10,742 nucleotides of DNA from Candidatus Hydrogenedentota bacterium (GCA_022710255.1 JAKLHG010000086.1:1-10742), one strand, 5' to 3'; shown: positions 1 through 5,896, counted from the first letter of the stretch. A program made the numbers and translations. Notes: a model not told the origin generated them from the sequence alone.

Positions 1-24
1 GTTCTTTGTGTTCTTTGCGGTTAA
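1..24. repeat. Short dispersed-type repeat with TTCTTTG tandem
   Basis: The edge of the window reads as two imperfect 10-bp units, GTTCTTTGTG and TTCTTTGCGG, followed by TTAAA. From memory, sequences of this kind recur between genes in many environmental bacterial genomes. No ORF with a ribosome binding site uses it. An inverted CACAAAG lies at 70-76, directly against the intron 3' splice site. Confidence 0.35.
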
Positions 25-76
25 AGCCACCGCCTCATACACCCGCCGATTCATAACTCATTGACCAAGCACAAAG

Positions 77-119
77 ATCGGGTCGGGTGCCGGGGATTGC
101 GCCCCGGCACCCTCCCACA
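77..119 (-). ncRNA. Group II intron domain VI with branch-point A
   Basis: A perfect 11-bp helix (102-112 with 85-95, hexanucleotide loop 96-101) follows domain V. A basal GGG/CCC helix lies below an unpaired A, the complement of position 83. That A is the seventh nucleotide from the proposed 3' splice site at 77, where the lariat branch-point adenosine of group II introns normally sits. This agreement fixes the 3' boundary well. Confidence 0.6.
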
Positions 120-151
120 CCACCGTACGTGCGGTTTTCCGCATACGGCGG
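120..151 (-). ncRNA. Group II intron domain V catalytic hairpin
   Basis: On the minus strand, CCGCCGTAT / GCGG-AAAA-CCGC / ACG / TACGGTGG folds into the two-stem hairpin with a short bulge that defines domain V, the catalytic heart of the ribozyme. The catalytic triad position reads CGC, as known for group IIC introns, rather than the commoner AGC. The distal stem is 4 bp with an AAAA loop where GAAA is more usual, giving 32 nt instead of 34. Sequence and placement are clear; activity cannot be judged. Confidence 0.7.
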
Positions 152-702
152 TTGGACTACTTCGCTTCCGGACTTCCGAGGTCGCAGAATCAGGCATCCA
201 GACACTCCGAGCGCTTGCGGCGGCTTCTCCGCCCCAGTGCCCGTTTGTCAGTCCAGAGTCGTGACCGCAGTTGTCGCGCTCTGCTGCTTCGTCTGTTCGC
301 TTTGCCTTCATTCCAGGCTTCATCGTCTAGCGCCATCGTCCTTCGGCCCTTCGCTCGAAACGCCTTTTTGTTCGTGCGTTCCTCAAACGCTACTATGGCC
401 TCTGCTGACTGCTCCATGGCGTTACCCTTGGAGCTCTCCCCGAGTAAGGTGTGCAATCTTTCGGGCCGTGCCGTTCGGCTCTACCTGACATGTCTTTCGG
501 TGACGTTGGATTTCGCACTCGTTCGCGCACTCATCGCCCATGCCCGGCCTCTCTGCCGATTCGTGTTCCTACGGTCGTCCCTTTGCTATCGCTTCTTTCA
601 GTTTCGCCTCGCGGCTACACCTTGCGAGTCGCTACGGTTCACGTCACTGTTCCGATCAACTCCTTTCATTTGATTAGATTGCACCCATGTCGGGCACACG
701 AA

Positions 703-765
703 CGCCGCCATCCTTGCCGGCAGTGATAATCATTTTCGGAAAAAATGCCGGCAAGGATGCCGGCG
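703..765. repeat. Long palindromic hairpin beside the intron 5' exon
   Basis: Positions 703-722 pair with 746-765: 14 bp perfect, one mismatch (708/760), then 5 more bp, around a 23-nt loop. The right arm is itself a small palindrome, GCCGGC-AAGGAT-GCCGGC (747-764). On the minus strand it is followed by ATTTTTT, so that arm alone resembles an intrinsic terminator in that direction. The GCCGGC(A/T)... wording is typical of dispersed repeats seen between genes in some environmental phyla (recalled, not searched). Confidence 0.65.
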
Positions 766-845
766 CTCCCAGTATTTTCAAACTCATAATTAATTGTCAG
801 CGAAATGGCCGTAAGCGCCTACGCGACTAAATCTGCACGTAAGGA

Positions 846-1139
846 ATGGTGAGGTTCGTAGAAGCGGCATCCTGCCACTTCCCTCGTAACTTATTCCGGC
901 ACGGGCTTCTTGATGTGAAACGGCAGGATACCACTTCCATCAATCCCTATGCCTATTGGCTTCACTCCAACAATTTGATTCCTTCCGTGCGGATTTTGGA
1001 AGGACTGCTGCGGGAGAAAGGCATCTCCTATAGCATTGCCGATCATGGACCCGATTGCAGGACGCCGAAAGACTCCCCGCCCCGCTTATGTGCGATGTAC
1101 CAGACTGGCGCAAAAATCAGGCGAACCAGGCAGGCCTAA
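846..1139 (+). pseudogene. Unrecognised, possibly degraded ORF
   Basis: This 97-codon frame was not recognised. Its first 30 or so codons lie within palindromic repeats, and the AAGGA before the ATG directly abuts it, so this start is unlikely. A middle stretch (about 943-1045; LHSNNLIPSVRILEGL, then REKGISYSIADHG) looks protein-like, with alternating hydrophobic and charged residues. After about 1060 the composition turns poor in this frame. The frame two bases over looks better, reading MCDVPDWRKNQANQAG near 1088-1135 and stopping near 1190. A frameshifted gene relic is possible, as is a chance ORF. No family is proposed. Confidence 0.2.
861..938. repeat. Pair of related 22-nt palindromic (REP-like) elements
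   Basis: Copy one, 861-882, is nearly self-complementary: GAAG/CTTC and GGCA/TGCC arms around TCC. Copy two, 917-938, resembles copy one in reverse orientation, sharing the core CGGCAGGATRCC, but its own arms have decayed. Together they could form a larger hairpin with about 34 nt between the copies. The arrangement resembles REP/BIME-type dispersed repeats. They make up the first third of the ORF at 846-1139, which is one reason to doubt that ORF. Confidence 0.45.
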
Positions 1140-1336
1140 ATCTTGGGGCTTTTCATAGTGGACCTGCATGCACCTAAAAAAGCGAGTGTGACCCCTCCTT
1201 ATATTTTCCCCTGGAGAGCATTTTTGTGCAAGTAAGGATGCCGATTTAAGCAAATATAAGAGTAATTACATTCGTGTAGAATTTAGAATTCGGCACTTGC
1301 TTACAAATAATTCCCGAAATTTTTCAAAAATTTTAA
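1140..1336. other. AT-rich intergenic stretch
   Basis: No gene or RNA was recognised here. The sequence becomes strongly AT-rich towards its right end (A and T runs at about 1318-1336) and probably acts as an upstream AT-rich element for the promoter at 1337. Related short words GTGCAAGTAAGGATGCCGA (1227-1245) and CGGCACTTGCTTAC (about 1291-1304) occur in opposite orientation, too diverged to call a repeat with confidence. Confidence 0.4.
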
Positions 1337-1365
1337 TTGACATTCATTTATATTTGCTTTATTCT
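1337..1365 (+). promoter_or_regulatory. Sigma70-type promoter of the S8 protease gene
   Basis: A perfect -35 box TTGACA (1337-1342), a 17-bp spacer and a -10 box TATTCT (1360-1365) sit behind an AT-rich stretch. Transcription should start near 1372, leaving a leader of roughly 200 nt before the ATG at 1574. The spacer shares TTCATTT and ATTTG with the spacer of the promoter at 5255. Confidence 0.7.
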
Positions 1366-1371
1366 GGTTGA

Positions 1372-1573
1372 TAGTATATTAAGAACAGTCTACTAAATTC
1401 TCTCTCATCAAGAGGATGAAGAGAAAAAAAGATGCGGGCAAAACGTGTGAGGGCTGGATAGTGGACGGGATCACGGTGTTGTCGTATAAGCGTAGTCTAT
1501 CCGCACAAGTGAATTGTACATGGCTGAAAACGGCGTGGACATCAAAACCGAACAGAAAAGAAAGGCGATCATC
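1372..1573 (+). other. Long 5' leader of the protease mRNA with stem-loops
   Basis: The predicted untranslated leader can form a hairpin at 1401-1424 (TCTCTCATC against GATGAAGAGA, one bulged A). It can also form a wider pairing of GGATAG (1456-1461) with CTATCC (1497-1502). No known riboswitch consensus was recognised. The TTG at 1514 and ATG at 1520 are in frame with the protease but have no ribosome binding site. Confidence 0.35.
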
Positions 1574-4500
1574 ATGAGACACAACCATTTAGTCGGTGGT
1601 ATCCTTCTGTCTTGTATTGGGGCAATGCTTGTCTTTACGGGCTGCAACCCTGCTGTAACCATTGTTCCCGCAGGGGCGACCCTGGAAGTCGGAGGCACGG
1701 AAGCGTTACAGGCATCTTCCACTTCCGGCCGGGATGCTTCGTTTGTATGGATATCCGCGGATGTGGCTGTCGCGACGGTAGACCAGGCGGGAACCGTGAC
1801 GGGCGTGGAAGCGGGTCAGACAACAGTAACGGCCCGGGGGACGGCAAGCGGCGCGGTGGGCCAGGCCACCATCACGGTGAATCCTCCTGTCGTCACCCTG
1901 ACGCCTTCGCTGGTGACCTTGGAGGCGGGTGGAACCGTACCCTTGCAGGCGGCTTCCACTTCATCCCGGGACCTTTTATTTGTGTGGGCCTCAGATGACC
2001 CGGCGGTTGCCACGGTAGACCACTCCGGCACGGTGACGGGTGTTCATACGGGGCAGACGATGGTCCGGGTGCGCGGCGGAGCAAGCGGTTCGGAGGGCAC
2101 AGCCTCCGTCACGGTGAATCGTCCCGTAATAACCGTGATGCCCTCCACCGTCACCATTGAGGCGGGCGTAACCGAAACACTGCAAGCGGCCTCCACATCC
2201 CTGCTGGATTCATCTTTCGTGTGGTCCTCCGATGATGCGGGTATTGCCGCGGTAGACCCGTCGGGCATTGTTACGGGGGTTAATGAAGGGCAGACGACGG
2301 TGCGGGCGCAGGGTTCCTCCAGCGGGGAGGAAGGCCTGGCGTCAATCACCGTGACGCGTCCTGCGGATGCACTTTCAGAACTTAGCGTGGTGGTAGACAC
2401 CCGTATTGTGCCTCCGCCTGAAACCCTGCCTCCCTTCACCGAGGGTGGTCCGCCGCGGCCCCTGGCTTCCATTGTGGATGAACGGGGCAACCAGGCCGAC
2501 TTCGTTGAAAATGAGTTGATTCTGGTAAGTGATGATCCCGCTGCCCTGACGGCATTTCTGGCGCGTTGGGAGGGTGAATTGCTGGATACCGTAAATCCGG
2601 ATACCACGGATCTGGACATGCCGCTAATGCACCTCGTGCGGATCAATACCGCCCTGGGCGATTCCGCCCAGCTGGAGGCCGACCTGCTTGCCCTTGACCC
2701 GGACGCGCGTGGCGCTACTCGGGTGTCCAGCGAGGCCGGGCTGCGCCTGATTTCGGCCAATGCCGAAGAGGTCGTGGCGGGGGCGACGGTGGGCATGAAC
2801 TGGGTGGCGCGGGGCAGCACGCTGGCGACCCGTTTTACGACGGAAGCGGCGGCCGGGCCGAACGGCTATAATTCCGCCGGTGACGGATATTCCCCCAACG
2901 CGTTCAACTGGAACCATCTGGATACGGGAAGCGTTCAGGATATCGGGGTGACCGAGGCCTGGTACCTGCTGGCAAAGACGCACAGACTCTCAAACAAGGT
3001 GAAACTGGCGATACTGGACATGGGGTTTAACGTGGAGGGCAACAACGATGTGCCTTCCGGCTGGGTCGGCATCTCGAACGTGCCGTTTGTAAACCCCATT
3101 GGCACAACCAACCTGAGCAGTTGCACCGGCGGCGCCGCGTGCGAGTGGCATGGAACCAATGTGTTGGGTGCGGCAATGGGTGTGCCCGACAACAGCTTCG
3201 GTGCGGCAGGGCCGGCGGGGCCCGTCGCGGAACCCATCCTGATATTTACCTCGTATGATTTCTTTACCGGTATCGGCGCCATTGTTGAAGCCCGCGTGGC
3301 GGGAGCGCGTGTCGTGAATATGAGTTACGGTGTCGGCGTGCCCACCATCGTGGCCTGGACCGTGTACCCCTTCGAGATTGCCACCGCGGCCGCCGCGCAT
3401 TCCATGGTGCTTTGCGCCGCCGCCGGTAACGACAACAAGAATGTGGATGCCGAAGACTGCTTCATTGTCTGCTGGGAAGAAACCTGGCACACGCCCTGCG
3501 AGAATGACGGTGTTTTATGTGTCGGCGGCATTGCGCGAAATTCGACCAGCCGGGCGGGTAATTCCAATTATGGCGGGGAGCATGTGGATATTTTCGCGCC
3601 CTACAGCGTCATCGTCGGTCCCGATCCTGAGTCTACCGGCACGGATGCGCAGGAGAAGAGCGGTACGAGTCTTTCATCGCCCTATGTCGCGGGCGTCGCC
3701 GCGCTGGTCATGGCCGCGAATCCCTCTCTTTCCGCGTCACAGGTGCGCAACATCCTCCTGTCCACCGCCCACGAAAGCCCGGACAACCGGGTGCGGCGGT
3801 ATATCAACGCCGGTGCGGCGGTGCGGGAAGCGCTGGGTGCCCAGATTGTGATTGAATCCCCGGATACCGGCGCGTCCGTGCACGGCGGGCTGGCGGTGAT
3901 TTTTGAGTCCTTTGTGCTTGATGACGGGCGCGGAACACCTGTGGTGGCCTGGACCAGTTCCCGGGACGGCAGTTTGGGAACCGGCCGTTCATTGACCTAT
4001 ACGGGCGTGCTCTCTTATGGCGCCCATACAATTCGTGCGCGGGCCACGTTCCCGGATGGTTCGACCGTACAGGACTCGATTGTTATTACGGTGGTGAATG
4101 ACCCGCCAACGGTTACGATTACCTCTCCGGCCAACGGCGCCTCCTTTTACCGGGGGCAGCCGATATTGCTGGCGGCAACCAGCTGGGATACGAACGAACC
4201 GGGCAACCGCCTTGCGGATGCGCAGCTTTCCTGGTACAGGGACGACCTGCTTGTCGGGCACGACCACACGAGGACCATCCCGGCGGAGACCTTGAGTATC
4301 GGTTCCCATGTCATCCGGCTTACAGGTACCGACGGCACCAATTCCGACTCCAAAACCGTGACCATTACGGTCAACCCGAATCCCACGAACCTGCCGCCGG
4401 ACGAGGTCACTATCAGCAGTCCCGCGCAAGGTCTTGTTGAAGGCCCCTTCGCGTATGACACCGGCGGATGGTACTTCAATATGGTTCTTGCGGGAAGCGC

Positions 4501-4720
4501 CCATGACCCGGAAGACGGCAACCTGACAGGCACATCGCTGAGATGGACCCGTTCCACCAACGGCGGCGCGCCGGTGTCTCTTGGGACCGGGGCGAGCCGC
4601 ACCGTGAAAACCTATTACACCGAGGGGACAACTGTCTATAATGTCACCCTGACCGCAGAGGACAGCGCGGGCAACACAACCTCCGTCACCCATCGATTGG
4701 AACTCACCATAATTCACTGA
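1574..4720 (+). CDS. Exported S8 subtilisin-family protease with Big_2 and Ig-like domains
   Basis: This 1048-residue protein is a probable secreted or surface serine endopeptidase. The ATG at 1574 is chosen because AAGG lies 8 nt upstream and a signal peptide follows directly. Frame extensions to 1514 lack a ribosome binding site. Residues 1-23 are a basic then hydrophobic signal ending VFTGC; Cys24 suggests a lipoprotein, although Phe at -3 is atypical. Three 79-residue Big_2-like repeats span 27-263. A prodomain-like segment lies at about 305-395. The S8 domain (about 450-755) has Asp482 (LDMG), His526 (WHGT), oxyanion Asn619 (AAGN) and Ser699 (GTSLSSP), so the triad is complete. Several cysteines around 515-660 could form disulfides outside the cytoplasm. 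Three Ig/PKD-like domains follow, at about 757-843, 844-940 and 941-1048. The gene is monocistronic with its own promoter. The substrate is unknown. Confidence 0.93.
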   Translation: MRHNHLVGGILLSCIGAMLVFTGCNPAVTIVPAGATLEVGGTEALQASSTSGRDASFVWISADVAVATVDQAGTVTGVEAGQTTVTARGTASGAVGQATITVNPPVVTLTPSLVTLEAGGTVPLQAASTSSRDLLFVWASDDPAVATVDHSGTVTGVHTGQTMVRVRGGASGSEGTASVTVNRPVITVMPSTVTIEAGVTETLQAASTSLLDSSFVWSSDDAGIAAVDPSGIVTGVNEGQTTVRAQGSSSGEEGLASITVTRPADALSELSVVVDTRIVPPPETLPPFTEGGPPRPLASIVDERGNQADFVENELILVSDDPAALTAFLARWEGELLDTVNPDTTDLDMPLMHLVRINTALGDSAQLEADLLALDPDARGATRVSSEAGLRLISANAEEVVAGATVGMNWVARGSTLATRFTTEAAAGPNGYNSAGDGYSPNAFNWNHLDTGSVQDIGVTEAWYLLAKTHRLSNKVKLAILDMGFNVEGNNDVPSGWVGISNVPFVNPIGTTNLSSCTGGAACEWHGTNVLGAAMGVPDNSFGAAGPAGPVAEPILIFTSYDFFTGIGAIVEARVAGARVVNMSYGVGVPTIVAWTVYPFEIATAAAAHSMVLCAAAGNDNKNVDAEDCFIVCWEETWHTPCENDGVLCVGGIARNSTSRAGNSNYGGEHVDIFAPYSVIVGPDPESTGTDAQEKSGTSLSSPYVAGVAALVMAANPSLSASQVRNILLSTAHESPDNRVRRYINAGAAVREALGAQIVIESPDTGASVHGGLAVIFESFVLDDGRGTPVVAWTSSRDGSLGTGRSLTYTGVLSYGAHTIRARATFPDGSTVQDSIVITVVNDPPTVTITSPANGASFYRGQPILLAATSWDTNEPGNRLADAQLSWYRDDLLVGHDHTRTIPAETLSIGSHVIRLTGTDGTNSDSKTVTITVNPNPTNLPPDEVTISSPAQGLVEGPFAYDTGGWYFNMVLAGSAHDPEDGNLTGTSLRWTRSTNGGAPVSLGTGASRTVKTYYTEGTTVYNVTLTAEDSAGNTTSVTHRLELTIIH
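1652..2362 (+). repeat. Three tandem 237-bp units encoding Big_2-like domains
   Basis: The units are 1652-1888, 1889-2125 and 2126-2362. Corresponding words such as GTGACGGG recur at 1796, 2033 and (as GTTACGGG) 2270, exactly 237 bp apart, with no insertions or deletions. Each encodes a 79-residue module with FVW, A-VD-G-VTGV, GQT-V and a closing ITV/VTV strand. Big_2 domains are Ig-fold modules of bacterial surface proteins, so here they probably act as a stalk between the membrane anchor and the protease. The units have diverged clearly at DNA level, so the duplication is old. Confidence 0.85.
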
Positions 4721-4868
4721 AAAGACAAACGAAGACACTTTTGCGGGTGCGCTGCCAACAGGGAAACAGGGTTGGGCTGAACGCCAACCCGGATGACACT
4801 GCCCACAACCATTCATTTTCACGTAACCCCCGAACCTGCTGGGACGCGGAAAGGTGTATCTTTACAAA

Positions 4869-5033
4869 TGCCCGGCAAATCAACCTCCGGTGGCTGTGGC
4901 AGGCAGGCGCACGTCGGAACGTACGCCTCTGAAATGACGCTTGTTGTGTTGCATGTTTAGTCCGGCAGTCTCTGCGTGGAGAAGCCTGTGTCGTTTTCGA
5001 AACCGCACAGGTTTCTTTTTGGTTTGCCGGGCA
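4869..5033 (+). ncRNA. Candidate structured RNA bounded by a long-range inverted repeat
   Basis: TGCCCGGCAAATC (4869-4881) and GGTTTGCCGGGCA (5021-5033) pair at 12 of 13 positions, and the remaining position can form a wobble. Inside lie three further stems. One is 4905-4928, AGGCG-ACGT arms with a CGGA loop and one mismatch. The second is 4964-4986, GGC/GCC and TCTC/GAGA. The third is either 4985-4990 with 5006-5011 or the terminator hairpin at 4999-5015. No known RNA family was recognised. It could be a 3' UTR element of the protease mRNA, an independent small RNA, or decayed repeat material. No promoter immediately upstream was identified. Confidence 0.35.
4999..5020 (+). terminator. Intrinsic terminator downstream of the protease gene
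   Basis: GAAACC (4999-5004), a 5-nt loop and GGTTTC (5010-5015) are followed by TTTTT (5016-5020). This is the only hairpin with a T-run after the protease stop, 279 nt away. Its left arm and loop are overlapped by an alternative stem, CCTGTG (4985-4990) with CACAGG (5006-5011), which cannot form at the same time. Confidence 0.55.
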
Positions 5034-5148
5034 GGATACGTTTGCCCGGAGATGCACATCCCTCAGGGCGTGTACGGAAGGCTGAAGGCATCTTGCACTG
5101 TTTGTACTCCTTCCCCTCTTACAGGCCATCCAGGAGGAACGGTTAATC

Positions 5149-5179
5149 ATATGGCAAAGGTGTCCGTTCTTTGCCATAT
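5149..5179. repeat. Perfect 11-bp inverted repeat
   Basis: ATATGGCAAAG pairs with CTTTGCCATAT around a 9-nt loop. No T-run follows on either strand, so it is not a classical terminator. It could be an operator-like palindrome or an RNA hairpin. Confidence 0.6.
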
Positions 5180-5225
5180 AGCACATAGAAAAAAACGCGC
5201 ACGTGTCTTTTTAATCTATTATTAA
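5151..5225 (+). CDS. Possible 24-residue basic peptide
   Basis: AGGAGG (5132-5137) precedes the ATG at 5151 by 13 nt, a little further than ideal. The frame encodes a short peptide with a basic centre (HRKKRAR) and a hydrophobic end (VFLIYY). The start codon lies inside a perfect 11-bp hairpin, 5149-5159 with 5169-5179, which would hide it from ribosomes. The same frame is open further upstream to 4941, so the exact start is unclear. It could be a regulated small peptide, or a chance ORF within a palindromic element. No family was recognised. Confidence 0.2.
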   Translation: MAKVSVLCHIAHRKKRARVFLIYY

Positions 5226-5254
5226 AAGAATATAAAATGTCATGAACAAAAAGG

Positions 5255-5283
5255 TTGGAAATTCATTTTAGATTTGTTATAAT
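5255..5283 (+). promoter_or_regulatory. Sigma70-type promoter of the TPR gene
   Basis: The -35 box is TTGGAA (5255-5260), the spacer 17 bp, and the -10 box a perfect TATAAT (5278-5283), in AT-rich DNA. The predicted start near 5290 leaves a leader of about 134 nt. The leader begins very AT-rich and includes a 7-bp hairpin, CTTGTCA (5340-5346) with TGACAGG (5352-5358). The spacer resembles that of the promoter at 1337. Confidence 0.7.
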
Positions 5284-5423
5284 AAGCAATAGAAACTTCT
5301 ATTTTTATTATAAATATAAAATAATAACTCTAAATTTTTCTTGTCACTAGATGACAGGACGCATAGAAGTTCGGGCGGTTGCAGCAGTAGAGGGATAGCC
5401 ATTGACGCAAAGGAGACGGGAAC

Positions 5424-5702
5424 ATGGATATGAACTACCTGGAAACACAATACAAACATGCGGAACTTTTGTTCATAATGAAGGAATTTGAAGACGCGTT
5501 GGATGTCCTGGAGGAACTGCTCCAGCATCTGCCCAATAACCCGGAGCTATTACTTGCGAAAATCAAGTGCCTGGCAGCGATGGGATTTCGGGAAGAGGCG
5601 AAAAGTCTGTGCCGTCAGCTTATGGAATCTTGCCAAAATCCCCATGTCCTGACCCTCTGGAATACCCTGTGCAGTAATGAGGTGTATTCGCCCACGGTCT
5701 GA
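5424..5702 (+). CDS. Small tetratricopeptide-repeat (TPR) protein
   Basis: This 92-residue protein is built almost wholly of two TPR-like helical hairpins. Repeat one is about residues 6-39 (EFEDAL at 21-26, Pro37) and repeat two about 40-73 (MGFREEA at 53-59, Pro73). TPRs are protein-binding scaffolds, and nothing else is present: no signal peptide, membrane segment or catalytic domain, so a cytoplasmic adaptor role is the simplest inference. AAAGGAG (5409-5415) sits 8 nt before the ATG, which fixes this start over the ATG at codon 3. It is a single gene with its own promoter, and its right neighbours run in the opposite direction. The partner is unknown. It might be a remnant of a larger TPR protein, but the start and stop look intact. 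Confidence 0.8.
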   Translation: MDMNYLETQYKHAELLFIMKEFEDALDVLEELLQHLPNNPELLLAKIKCLAAMGFREEAKSLCRQLMESCQNPHVLTLWNTLCSNEVYSPTV

Positions 5703-5896
5703 AAACCGGGGACGTCCTTCGGATTGCTCTCCACCCAATGGGGGCTATGTCCGCAACCCAGGGAAAATAACACTACGTGAGCTAAAATGGGACTGCCTTC
5801 GGCGCACACCAAAACCATGAATGACGTACCTATTCTTTAATCGCACCCGTGGCTGCCCTGTAAATAAGGTTGGAACGCAGAGACGATCAGTCGGGA

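Larger units (their letters stand above)
77..684 (-). mobile_element. Group II intron without a reverse transcriptase ORF
   Basis: On the minus strand this reads as a compact group II intron of about 608 nt. The proposed 5' end at 684 begins GTGCAA, close to the group II GUGYG consensus. The 3' end at 77 reads CCCGAT, fitting the usual terminal AY. A domain V hairpin lies at 120-151 and a domain VI helix with a bulged A at 77-119. Upstream minus-strand sequence contains blocks typical of bacterial intron domains I-IV (for example GGCGAAACTGAAAGAAG and GTCACCGAAAGACATGTC), recognised from memory. A normal intron of this type carries a reverse transcriptase/maturase of roughly 400-600 residues in domain IV. 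Here the longest minus-strand frame is only about 90 residues and has no RT motifs, so splicing or mobility would need a maturase supplied in trans. The 5' boundary is less certain than the 3' end. Confidence 0.65.
4721..5254. other. Gene-poor spacer with structured sequence
   Basis: No convincing large gene lies here. A 160-residue minus-strand frame (4704-5186) and a 94-residue plus-strand frame (4941-5225) have unlikely compositions and no recognisable domain. A weak hairpin GGGTTGG/CCAACCC (4769-4775 with 4784-4790) follows the protease stop but has no T-run. The remainder holds the structured block at 4869-5033 and a small ORF with a hairpin at 5151-5225. Confidence 0.5.

Noticed and set aside
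190..456. 88-codon minus-strand ORF inside the intron, considered as a maturase remnant
   Set aside because: It lies where domain IV would be but shows no reverse transcriptase or maturase motif. It is highly charged, and any relation to a lost intron protein cannot be supported.
152..673. 173-codon plus-strand ORF across the intron
   Set aside because: It is antisense to group II intron sequence, is rich in Ser, Arg and Leu, and has no ribosome binding site or domain. It is best explained as a chance frame over a ribozyme.
1349..1356. Bacteroidetes-type -7 element TAnnTTTG (also at 5269-5276)
   Set aside because: No TTTG lies about 19-21 bp upstream in either case, whereas both sites have good -35/-10 pairs at 17 bp. 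The shared words are kept only as a spacer-motif finding.
1514..1573. TTG start 20 codons upstream for the protease
   Set aside because: No ribosome binding site is present. It would put 20 polar residues before the signal peptide, and the ATG at 1574 has AAGG at a good distance.
1372..1573. Cyclic di-GMP (GEMM) or other known riboswitch in the protease leader
   Set aside because: Short words looked suggestive, but the conserved core and tetraloop-receptor layout are absent.
2044..2820. 258-codon minus-strand ORF opposite the protease
   Set aside because: It is an antisense shadow of a well-supported gene, with Ser/Arg/Thr-rich composition and no domain.
4704..5186. 160-codon minus-strand ORF downstream of the protease
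   Set aside because: Its composition is rich in Arg, Cys and Ser, no domain or ribosome binding site is seen, and it overlaps the end of the protease gene and the structured block.
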